Source of the DNA: Candidatus Woesearchaeota archaeon
GTDB taxonomy: Archaea > Nanobdellota > Nanobdellia > Woesearchaeales > GW2011-AR9
Length of the DNA: 9,800 bases
Reading direction: 5' to 3'
NCBI GenBank assembly: GCA_016188105.1
Contig: JACPIL010000030.1
Coordinates: forward strand, 1-9,800
The notes beneath the pieces were generated by a model. The model was not told the DNA's origin. It did not search any database and was given only the letters and a program-made list of their open reading frames with translations. Shown here one piece after another: positions 1-5,319 of the stretch (positions are counted from its first letter, which is position 1; every line of letters starts with the position of its first letter). Both the position numbers and the translations under genes were made by a program.

Positions 1-413
1 GGGAAGGCTGGTTTTACAATTTTTCCCCATTTTTTTAGTTCTTTATTGTCAGCCTCATCTTTTCCAGCAGGGACTTCTTTGTCCAGAATATTACCTATTT
101 TTTTCAGATTCTCATTACGCTGATGTAAAAGGCTATCAGCATTATATTCACGCTCTTTAATCTCCTCAACCACATCTCGCATTTCCTTTATTTTTTTAGC
201 GGCTTCTTTTTCCTTTTTATCCTTTTTGGCTTGATTAATTTCCTGGGAGACAATATTACGTTTATGTTTTAATTCTTCAACTTTTTTGAGCTCTGTCTTC
301 CAAGCTTCATCTAATCTAAGAACTTGATCAACAATCTCTGGATTTCTACCGCGTTTTTTTTCAGAAGCCTTTACCAGAGCAGGATTTTCACGGACTAGTT
401 TGATGTCAAGCAT
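1..413 (-). CDS. serS: Seryl-tRNA synthetase, N-terminal part (runs off the left edge)
   Basis: This gene encodes the enzyme that charges tRNA-Ser with serine in the cytoplasm. Only the first 137 codons are present; the 3' part lies beyond base 1. The start reads MLDIKLVRENPALVKASEKK, the classic opening of SerRS. It is followed by a long, highly charged, helical stretch (about residues 28-120, rich in K/E/R with heptad-like hydrophobic spacing). That stretch is the coiled-coil arm that grips the long variable arm of tRNA-Ser. The catalytic class II motifs would lie outside the window. The ATG at 413 is about 27 bases downstream of a good TATA box (437-444), so the mRNA is probably leaderless, which supports this start. 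The gene is divergent from the surface-protein gene at 556. The family assignment is secure; only the remainder of the gene is unseen. Confidence 0.95.
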   Translation of the reverse strand, partial: MLDIKLVRENPALVKASEKKRGRNPEIVDQVLRLDEAWKTELKKVEELKHKRNIVSQEINQAKKDKKEKEAAKKIKEMRDVVEEIKEREYNADSLLHQRNENLKKIGNILDKEVPAGKDEADNKELKKWGKIVKPAF

Positions 414-436
414 AAAATTGCCATTATTATTTAGCG

Positions 437-444
437 TATATAAA
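437..444 (-). promoter_or_regulatory. TATA box of serS
   Basis: On the minus strand this reads TTTATATA, preceded by the A/T-rich TAGTAATA. Its centre lies about 27 bases from the serS ATG, the usual archaeal TATA-to-start-site distance, so transcription should begin at or next to the start codon. The 16 bases at 437-452 recur exactly at 3480-3495. Confidence 0.7.
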
Positions 445-513
445 TATTACTAAATCAAAACTAACTTGAAAACCAGGTTAAAGACTTTTTCTTAAAAAAC
501 TTAAAAACCAAAG

Positions 514-522
514 ATATATAAA
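514..522 (+). promoter_or_regulatory. TATA box of the surface-protein gene
   Basis: ATATATAAA lies 38 bases (centre to ATG) before the start at 556, preceded by an A-rich BRE-like stretch. This gives a short leader of about 12 bases that carries a GAGGA Shine-Dalgarno element at 549-553. This gene therefore has a leader, unlike serS. Confidence 0.65.
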
Positions 523-555
523 GCCAAAAACCCCTTCTCCAGCAAAAAGAGGACG

Positions 556-2082
556 ATGAAAAAGATATCGTTATTACTAGTAGTATTTGTTATCCTAGTT
601 AGTGTTTCTTCTTTGGCTGATATAGATACTGGTTATCCATGTTCTTTAGATTGTGAAGCTCTTGCTGATAACGGTGATTCTTATTATTGTAATTTTGAAA
701 CAGGAACATGTTTTCAAACCGTGGAGACCGCTCCCGTAAATGAATCGCTGCCGGCAGGGCCAGTAGTTGCTGTTTCTCCTAGCAGCATGACGACTGAAGA
801 GAAAGTTGCGTTATTGGAAGAAAATTTGGCTTTGCTACAGACTAGCCTATTGGAACTGTCTAGTAGTTCTGCTTTAACCAATCAAGACATTGCTACTATA
901 AAAAATCAATTGGTCTCGTTAGAAGGAGATCTTGCTACTCTAAAAGGTTCTATTGATCAGCAGATTAGCCAAGGTAATACTGTGGCCACCGGTCTAGCCG
1001 GCTTGCAACAAGGTGTAGAGAAAACACAGGAGACTCTTACCGTAGTACAAGATACGCTCAGCAAACGACAGGCTCTGAATCGCTTTATCACCATTACAGT
1101 TTTAGTTCTTTTAATTGGCGGAGTAGCCGGAGGAATTTTTTATTATGTTAATCGAAAACAAAGAAAAATCAGTCCAGAAATTGGGCAGTATATTACCAGC
1201 CATATCAGACAAGGAAAGAAGTTTCCGCAGATAAAGCAGCAGCTCTTAAGTGCGGGATGGGATGAGCAAGACATTGATTGGGCATATAAAGAGACGACCA
1301 AGCAAAATTACCAGCGATATAAAGGAACTACTGGACCAAGAAAGGAAATTCAAAATGCAGAAAAAACTGAAAGAGAGCCCACGCCCGGTTTCGGATATGA
1401 TCCAAAAAAAATGATTAGTATAGCCGTGGTGAGCATCTTGTTGATTGTAGGAATTTTATTTGTATTGCGGGGGGTCACAACCGGGAAAGCGATACAGTTC
1501 CAAAAATTAGTGGGCGGAGAAGAAGGCGGGACATCCGGTGAAGTAACTTACGCAGTAGAATGTACACCGCCCCATATCGTAAATCCAAGCGGTGATGCCT
1601 GCTGTTTAGATGTTGATAATTCCGGTGTTTGTGATGTTGCAGAGGCACGGCAAGGGCAGGTAACAGGCGGAGCATGTCAGGATAACAACCAATGTCCACG
1701 TGGCGAATTTTGTGTTGATGGTAATTGTAAAACATTAGCTTCGTTGTATAGCGGAGCAGGAGATTGCACTAAGCTGTGTAGTTATTATGCAGTCAAAATG
1801 CTAACTAGTGATGGGGAAACCTACAGCATCAAACCAAATCGAGGAAGTTATACTGCCGCTGGCGCGTTAGAGTGGAAATTATTGGAAATGCCTCAGCATT
1901 GTAAAGGTGAAACACCGATAGTGCCAGTTAATATTATTTTGAAAAGACCAGGAGAGATAGTAAGCGAAGAAGTTATTACTTTACAACAAGGAGAGAAAAG
2001 CGAAGTATTGGCTCATCCTGATCTACCACAGGTAGCATTTACCTTGACTGCAGATACGGTATTTGAGACTTGTCCGAAGTAA
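556..2082 (+). CDS. Two-pass surface protein with coiled-coil and Cys-rich outer domain
   Basis: I do not recognise a named family. The 508 residues start with a signal peptide (lysines at 2-3, hydrophobic 5-20, probable cleavage after Ala21). A small Cys-containing segment follows (Cys29, 33, 45, 52), then a Ser/Gln/Leu-rich coiled coil (about 78-172). Membrane helix 1 is at 177-198. A basic stretch leads into a short helical module (about 205-245, ending GWDEQDIDWAY) in a roughly 87-residue, probably cytoplasmic, loop. Membrane helix 2 is at 286-306. An outer C-terminal domain follows, with CCLDVDNSGVCD at 349-360 (a Cys-framed, calcium-loop-like Asp motif) and further cysteines at 374, 380, 386, 391, 404, 408, 449 and 506. 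Even cysteine numbers on the outer side suggest disulfides. The protein may link the cell surface to the cytoplasm. The phosphoribosyltransferase follows one base after the stop, so the two are probably co-transcribed. Confidence 0.85.
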   Translation: MKKISLLLVVFVILVSVSSLADIDTGYPCSLDCEALADNGDSYYCNFETGTCFQTVETAPVNESLPAGPVVAVSPSSMTTEEKVALLEENLALLQTSLLELSSSSALTNQDIATIKNQLVSLEGDLATLKGSIDQQISQGNTVATGLAGLQQGVEKTQETLTVVQDTLSKRQALNRFITITVLVLLIGGVAGGIFYYVNRKQRKISPEIGQYITSHIRQGKKFPQIKQQLLSAGWDEQDIDWAYKETTKQNYQRYKGTTGPRKEIQNAEKTEREPTPGFGYDPKKMISIAVVSILLIVGILFVLRGVTTGKAIQFQKLVGGEEGGTSGEVTYAVECTPPHIVNPSGDACCLDVDNSGVCDVAEARQGQVTGGACQDNNQCPRGEFCVDGNCKTLASLYSGAGDCTKLCSYYAVKMLTSDGETYSIKPNRGSYTAAGALEWKLLEMPQHCKGETPIVPVNIILKRPGEIVSEEVITLQQGEKSEVLAHPDLPQVAFTLTADTVFETCPK

Positions 2083-2083
2083 G

Positions 2084-2605
2084 ATGAATAATAAGGAATT
2101 AGGCAATGGTTTATTGAGAATTAAAAGCCAGCTTAGTGATTATTTAATTCCAAATGACAAGAAAGTCTATCAAAAGACTATTGAAGAGCTAGTTAAACCG
2201 TTCAAAAAATTAGGAATCAACAAAGTTGTAGCAATTGATATGAAGGGTTTAATGTATGGTCCTGTAATTGCCAACAAGTTAAAAGTTGCTCTCGTTCCGA
2301 TTCTCAAGGGCGGAAAAATAAAGAATAGGCAAAAAGCTTTAGTGAAGGATTTTATTGATTATTCTGGGAAAAACAAATCGATTGAAATGTTCAAATCATC
2401 AATTAAGAAAGGCGATAAAGTTTTATTAGTAGATGATTGGTTTGATTCTGGAAATACTGGCAAGGCAGCAATTACATTAATCGAGGAGTTAGGAGGAAAA
2501 GTTAAAGGAATTTCTGTCATATTTAATCAATTAAATCCACGTCAAGAGAAATTTTTTAAGAGATATAACTATCATTATTTAGTTAAATTAAAGCCAAAGA
2601 AATAA
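2084..2605 (+). CDS. Phosphoribosyltransferase, APRT-like
   Basis: This is a type I phosphoribosyltransferase of 173 residues. Such enzymes join a base to PRPP in nucleotide salvage in the cytoplasm. The PRPP-binding signature is at residues 113-125, VLLVDDWFDSGNT: hydrophobic strand, two acidic residues, then a loop ending in a small residue, Gly and Thr. The upstream segment ALVPILKGGKI (69-79) resembles the hood region of adenine phosphoribosyltransferases. This points to adenine or another purine as substrate, but the base cannot be fixed from sequence alone. An in-frame start 21 bases earlier would overlap the preceding gene. The ATG at 2084, one base after the preceding TAA, is the more natural start for a translationally coupled gene. 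The protein is lysine-rich, with a basic C-terminus ending PKK. No separate strong promoter is visible. Confidence 0.85.
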   Translation: MNNKELGNGLLRIKSQLSDYLIPNDKKVYQKTIEELVKPFKKLGINKVVAIDMKGLMYGPVIANKLKVALVPILKGGKIKNRQKALVKDFIDYSGKNKSIEMFKSSIKKGDKVLLVDDWFDSGNTGKAAITLIEELGGKVKGISVIFNQLNPRQEKFFKRYNYHYLVKLKPKK

Positions 2606-2641
2606 ACTTTGATCATTTCTAAAATTAAAAAATACACAGTT
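2606..2641. other. Convergent intergenic spacer
   Basis: Thirty-six AT-rich bases separate the converging phosphoribosyltransferase and the orphan gene. The only obvious signal is an oligo-T run for the minus-strand gene; no inverted repeat is evident. Confidence 0.6.
2627..2632 (-). terminator. Oligo-T termination signal for the orphan minus-strand gene
   Basis: Six consecutive T on the minus strand occur 10 bases after the stop codon, with another T-rich patch beyond. Archaeal RNA polymerase terminates at such T runs without needing a hairpin. Confidence 0.45.
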
Positions 2642-3232
2642 TCAGTTATCGGCCTTGCTTAGGTAGCCCTTAAAAATATGTGTGTCATGATCAAAGGTAG
2701 GACAAACATTTTTACGATTTTGTTGAATTCTTTCTCCATCGATAGAAACATACTCTAACACTGAAAAAAGTATTGGCTCTTCATATCTGCACGGAAGAAA
2801 CTCGATGGTAAGAAGTGTTAATCTCCCTTTCCCAAAATGATCGTTATCGAATTGGAAGCCAAGATAAGGCATTTCCTGTGGCTCAACTCCTAAACTTACT
2901 TTTTTAGCCAACTCTCCGAAGTCTATCTCAAGTTTTTGTTCTAAGCCTTCATCAACCTTGAATGGATTTTTACCAGCAGCAAGCAGTTTTCCCCTTTTGT
3001 ATGATTGCCATGAAGGATCATAAATACTGCTTACAGTCACAACTTGAGCAACAATTCTGTCGTGAGGTATTCCAGGATCAAACCGGTGGTAAAATTTGAG
3101 CTTCTCTCTTGCTGATTTCAAACGATCGAGGCCAACATCTGCACGTAATAGCGATTCATAATAAGAAATTTGTTCTTTACCCCATGCTTCTTGGGGAGAA
3201 AAAACTGACAAGTAATGATATTTCTTTTTCAT
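2642..3232 (-). CDS. Hypothetical protein, 196 residues
   Basis: I do not recognise this protein. It has no signal peptide and no membrane helix. The first third is charged and helical (KEQISYYESLLRADVGLDRL, then Lys/Arg-rich). The rest alternates short hydrophobic strands with acidic loops, including VAQVVTVSSIYD and GRLTLLTIEFLPCRYEEPIL, which suggests a soluble alpha/beta fold. The late segment TFDHDTHIFKGYL holds two His and two Asp close together and could bind metal or be catalytic, though this is only a guess. Two cysteines are present and far apart. The ATG at 3232 lies 23-25 bases from a TATA box at 3251-3260 and directly after an AGAGGA purine run, which supports the start. The gene stands alone, convergent with the phosphoribosyltransferase. 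It is near the RNA candidate and the toxin pair, suggesting an accessory patch. Confidence 0.75.
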   Translation of the reverse strand: MKKKYHYLSVFSPQEAWGKEQISYYESLLRADVGLDRLKSAREKLKFYHRFDPGIPHDRIVAQVVTVSSIYDPSWQSYKRGKLLAAGKNPFKVDEGLEQKLEIDFGELAKKVSLGVEPQEMPYLGFQFDNDHFGKGRLTLLTIEFLPCRYEEPILFSVLEYVSIDGERIQQNRKNVCPTFDHDTHIFKGYLSKADN

Positions 3233-3233
3233 T

Positions 3234-3246
3234 CCTCTGCAAGAGG
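3234..3246. repeat. Inverted repeat between TATA box and ATG of the orphan gene
   Basis: CCTCT-GCA-AGAGG is a perfect 5-bp inverted repeat with a 3-base centre, ending two bases before the start codon. It could be an operator overlapping the transcription start site. It also includes the purine-rich SD-like run, so it may simply be a small 5' hairpin. Confidence 0.4.
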
Positions 3247-3250
3247 TTAT

Positions 3251-3260
3251 TTTATATTAA
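3251..3260 (-). promoter_or_regulatory. TATA box of the orphan minus-strand gene
   Basis: The minus strand reads TTAATATAAA, about 23 bases from the ATG at 3232, consistent with a leaderless or nearly leaderless mRNA. Confidence 0.55.
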
Positions 3261-3303
3261 ATCCTTTCTGAAATTATTTAAGCCCTTTACCTAAGATTTA
3301 CTC

Positions 3304-3325
3304 GTGTGAACTGTTGAAGTTCCAC
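3304..3325. repeat. Short hairpin, GTG(T)GAAC / GTTCCAC
   Basis: GTG, one unpaired T, GAAC, a 7-base loop, then GTTC and CAC gives seven base pairs with a single bulge. It lies in the 340-base gap between the orphan gene and the antitoxin gene. It could be part of a longer folded transcript with the elements at 3346-3456. Confidence 0.4.
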
Positions 3326-3345
3326 TTGACAGAATTTTGATCAAG

Positions 3346-3380
3346 CTTTTTGCGTAGCCAAAAAGGTTGTAAGCAAAAAG
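3346..3380. repeat. Inverted repeat CTTTTTGC / GCAAAAAG
   Basis: Eight-base perfect arms (3346-3353 and 3373-3380) flank a 19-base loop. Read on the minus strand, it follows directly after the GC-rich folded RNA candidate and starts within that candidate's T run, so it may take part in 3'-end formation. Confidence 0.4.
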
Positions 3381-3456
3381 GGGCCCCAAAGAGGGGGTGA
3401 GGGTGGTAGAATTCTAAGGGACCCCTGCTCGCATCGTAATGCGGCAATTTTTGCCT
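3372..3456 (-). ncRNA. Candidate structured small noncoding RNA
   Basis: This is a GC-rich island in AT-rich DNA with no plausible reading frame. Read on the minus strand from about 3456, it forms a 5-bp hairpin at the very 5' end (GGCAA-AAA-TTGCC, 3455-3443). Immediately after comes GCAT-TACG-ATGC (3442-3431). Then a GCAGGGG strand (3428-3422) pairs with CCCC at 3383-3380 and encloses CCCC-TCTTT-GGGG (3396-3384). Five T follow at 3379-3375, a natural end. A TATA element identical over 16 bases to that of serS lies at 3480-3495, and the same spacing as in serS puts the start of transcription at 3456, exactly before the first hairpin. It matches no RNA family I can name: no tRNA T-loop, no SRP or RNase P core and no C/D boxes. 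The orphan gene downstream has its own promoter, so this is not simply its leader. Confidence 0.5.
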
Positions 3457-3479
3457 TATTGCTACTAAAACACAATTAA

Positions 3480-3495
3480 TATATAAATATTACTA
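3480..3495 (-). promoter_or_regulatory. TATA/BRE element identical to the serS promoter
   Basis: On the plus strand TATATAAATATTACTA is identical to 437-452. In minus-strand orientation it is the serS-type BRE+TATA and would start transcription about 27-31 bases away, at about 3456. The element is nearly symmetric, so it might also fire rightwards towards the antitoxin gene. Confidence 0.55.
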
Positions 3496-3540
3496 TTTTG
3501 TATACTAGTTGTTAAAAAGTAGCTAAAAGGATGGGGAAAC

Positions 3541-3550
3541 TTAATAAATT
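3541..3550 (+). promoter_or_regulatory. TATA box of the toxin-antitoxin operon
   Basis: TTAATAAATT is centred about 27 bases before the antitoxin ATG at 3573, the leaderless spacing seen elsewhere in this window. Confidence 0.5.
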
Positions 3551-3572
3551 ATAGCAGTTATAGCAGTTATAG
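3550..3572 (+). repeat. Tandem 9-bp repeat, operator candidate for the toxin-antitoxin operon
   Basis: The unit TATAGCAGT occurs twice head to tail (3550-3558, 3559-3567), followed by a partial third copy TATAG (3568-3572) that ends directly at the start codon. It fills the space between TATA box and ATG. Bound antitoxin would therefore block the transcription start, as in the usual autorepression of type II toxin-antitoxin operons. Confidence 0.5.
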
Positions 3573-3779
3573 ATGACAAATACAACTATACAAATCAGCA
3601 ATGAAACAAAGAAGCTCATCAGTACCTTTGGTTCTAAAGAAGACACCTACGAAACGATTATTAAACGTCTCTACGACCTGGCCGTGAAAGAACAACTACG
3701 GGAGTTCTTGCTGTCTTCTGAAAATAGCATACCGATAGAAAAAGCTATTGAAGAAGCTGAAAGATTATGGCCAGAGTAG
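3573..3779 (+). CDS. Antitoxin, ribbon-helix-helix type (RelB/VapB-like)
   Basis: This is the probable antitoxin of a type II toxin-antitoxin pair. It has 68 residues. The short N-terminal strand TTIQISNETKKLI leads into a helical region (SKEDTYETIIKRLYDLA), the pattern of ribbon-helix-helix archaeal antitoxins that bind DNA as dimers through the beta strand. The C-terminal half (about 40-68) is acidic and helical, ending EAERLWPE, as expected for a tail that wraps the toxin. Its last 13 bases overlap the toxin gene, the typical arrangement for translational coupling. The start is supported by a TATA box about 27 bases upstream. Autoregulation through the 9-bp tandem repeat just before the ATG is likely. 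The family is inferred from architecture and partner; I cannot name the exact Pfam entry with certainty. Confidence 0.75.
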   Translation: MTNTTIQISNETKKLISTFGSKEDTYETIIKRLYDLAVKEQLREFLLSSENSIPIEKAIEEAERLWPE

Positions 3780-4111
3780 AAATTGTGGTTAGTTTAAAGA
3801 ATGAGATTCTTAAAAAGTTTAAACAAGAATCGAAAATCATTTTCAGATTAATGTTTTCTCTCGAAGAAAATCATAGCAAGGGAAAGACTCTTGGAAGTTT
3901 AGGTGGAATCTTAATTAAAGAATTAAAATATAAAAATTTCAGATTTTATTTTATTACGGATGGATTCAAATCAAAATATGTTAATGAACAAGACTTAGCC
4001 GATCTCTTATTAAAATTTGTGCGAATGTCTGACAAAAATCATCAGCAACAGACCATTGATGAGATTAAGCAGGTATTAAGGACCATTGGGGCTGGCGGGT
4101 TTAATAGATAG
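3767..4111 (+). CDS. RelE/ParE-superfamily toxin
   Basis: This is the probable toxin of the pair, 114 residues. RelE-like toxins usually cut mRNA on the ribosome; ParE-like members poison gyrase. Which applies is not decided by this sequence. The N-terminus VEIVVSLKNEILKKF is a strand followed by a basic helix. The core SKGKTLGSLGGILIKELKYKNFRFYFITDG (about 37-66) has the pattern of the RelE beta sheet: a Gly/Leu-containing turn, then two strands with conserved Lys/Arg and aromatic residues. A helical C-terminal half follows (NHQQQTIDEIKQVL). The ATG lies inside the last codons of the antitoxin gene, giving a 13-base overlap. Archaeal homologues of this form are often annotated simply as RelE/ParE family toxins. 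No truncation is evident, so the pair appears intact. Confidence 0.75.
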   Translation: MARVEIVVSLKNEILKKFKQESKIIFRLMFSLEENHSKGKTLGSLGGILIKELKYKNFRFYFITDGFKSKYVNEQDLADLLLKFVRMSDKNHQQQTIDEIKQVLRTIGAGGFNR

Positions 4112-4130
4112 CTTCAACAGTTTGATAAGT

Positions 4131-4140
4131 CTTTTAAAGT
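4131..4140 (+). promoter_or_regulatory. Weak TATA box of the 385-residue orphan gene
   Basis: CTTTTAAAGT is centred about 25 bases before the ATG at 4161. This fits a leaderless mRNA independent of the toxin operon, although the match to the archaeal consensus is only moderate. Confidence 0.4.
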
Positions 4141-4160
4141 GCTTCTTAAGCAGAAAATAA

Positions 4161-5318
4161 ATGACCTTATTAGAAAAAAGATTAGGAAATAGTTCTTATG
4201 TTTCCGTTACCGCTGCAGGAGTAGATTATTCTCGATTTGATTTCGACCAGTTTAAAGAAAAACTGTACTCTGGTTTTTGGGATTTTCAAGGAGAATTCGG
4301 CATCCAGATTGAAGATCAGCAGCAGAGAAAGAGTGAGTTATATGGTGTTTTCAGACCTTTCAGAAGAAGAGCAGCTTTGACTAAACCCCTTCCGGTCGAA
4401 GAGTTACATGATGAGAGTGTAACTTTCTCACCAGAATTGCTAAACCAGTTAGGAACATTTTTCAGGGGATTGGCAGCAATAGATCCGCCCACCAGAGAAT
4501 CTACTACCTATTGGGAAGGTGAGTTCAAAAAAGTTTCAGTTACCAGAATTATGCCAGAAAGACAATGGTGGAAAGGGATGTTCATTGATCTTTATGTGCA
4601 AAGCGACAGCGTTATAGATAGATTATCGCTTATGGACGAGCGAAGCAGAAAAGTTCTTTACGAAAGTGATAATTGGCAGAGGTACGAGATTGTTAGACGA
4701 TATGTTAGGACTGTACAGGAAGAAGCCGGCCATTATCGGAAAGAAAGGAATGAGTTACGAAACCAGGATACCTTAAACTTATTACAAAGACATGCTTCAT
4801 ACTTAAGACCGGCTTTATTTAGAAATAAAGAGGATTACCAATATTTCCTGTTAGGATTTCATCACGCTAATTTTCATATTGAAGATATACATGCAAACGT
4901 GCTGAAATATTTTGGAGAACAGCGGAATTTGGAAAGTTATGTTAGTCAATTTAATGCCGCGGCAAGAAAATTAGAGATGTTCGGTTTTCGAAATGGAATT
5001 AAGTTAGGGCCGCACCACCAAATATTTGGTAAAGATGTGACCCAGGATGAATTAGATGAGGCATACGATAAAGTTGCAAAAAATGGAAACAAAATGAAAA
5101 GTCCTATTACCATTTCTGATGATCTCTGGAGCTTAGGCTTTCTAACATTAAAAAGAAAAAGATGGAGAAGTCTAGAATCTTCAAAAGCATCGTATGCATT
5201 GCTGAAAATTAAAGGAAGGAAACCGGTTTTGCAAACAACGTTACCAGGAATTGAGCAGAGTGTAGAATTAGAAGAGCAAGATTTTTCTCCACGAAAAACA
5301 CCAGAGCTTTTCTTTTAA
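4161..5318 (+). CDS. Hypothetical soluble protein, 385 residues
   Basis: I do not recognise this protein. It has no signal peptide or membrane helix and is rich in Arg, Lys, Glu and aromatic residues. The N-terminal third includes an Arg cluster (GVFRPFRRRAALTKPLP, about 62-78) and a Trp/aromatic-rich strand region (TYWEGEFKKV, ERQWWKGMFIDLYV). The middle (about 160-290) is largely helical and charged, with a His-containing patch FHHANFHIEDIHAN. The C-terminal part has a basic segment (LKRKRWRSLESSK), then a flexible acidic tail ending KTPELFF. The high charge and Arg clusters would suit nucleic-acid binding, but that is a guess. The gene converges on the XPD-like helicase with a single base between the stop codons, so the 3' ends of the mRNAs must overlap. 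A weak TATA box 25 bases before the ATG supports the start. Confidence 0.75.
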   Translation: MTLLEKRLGNSSYVSVTAAGVDYSRFDFDQFKEKLYSGFWDFQGEFGIQIEDQQQRKSELYGVFRPFRRRAALTKPLPVEELHDESVTFSPELLNQLGTFFRGLAAIDPPTRESTTYWEGEFKKVSVTRIMPERQWWKGMFIDLYVQSDSVIDRLSLMDERSRKVLYESDNWQRYEIVRRYVRTVQEEAGHYRKERNELRNQDTLNLLQRHASYLRPALFRNKEDYQYFLLGFHHANFHIEDIHANVLKYFGEQRNLESYVSQFNAAARKLEMFGFRNGIKLGPHHQIFGKDVTQDELDEAYDKVAKNGNKMKSPITISDDLWSLGFLTLKRKRWRSLESSKASYALLKIKGRKPVLQTTLPGIEQSVELEEQDFSPRKTPELFF

Positions 5319-5319
5319 T

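Noticed and set aside
3380..3420. Possible G-quadruplex from four G tracts on the plus strand.
   Set aside because: Two loops are long (9 and 14 bases) and the G tracts pair better with nearby C tracts in a hairpin fold.
3380..3425. tRNA-Gly-like string GGTGGTAGAATTC and a GGGG...CCCC stem on the plus strand.
   Set aside because: The stem ends are only 46 bases apart and no T arm or anticodon arm follows; the resemblance is by chance.
3531..3554. Seven-codon reading frame starting ATGGGG between two TATA-like elements.
   Set aside because: Too short, no clear RBS, and it overlaps the TATA box and repeat of the antitoxin operon.
5280..5318. PIP-like (sliding-clamp binding) tail in the orphan protein ending KTPELFF.
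   Set aside because: The required Gln and the aliphatic residue at position 4 are missing; only the final FF fits.
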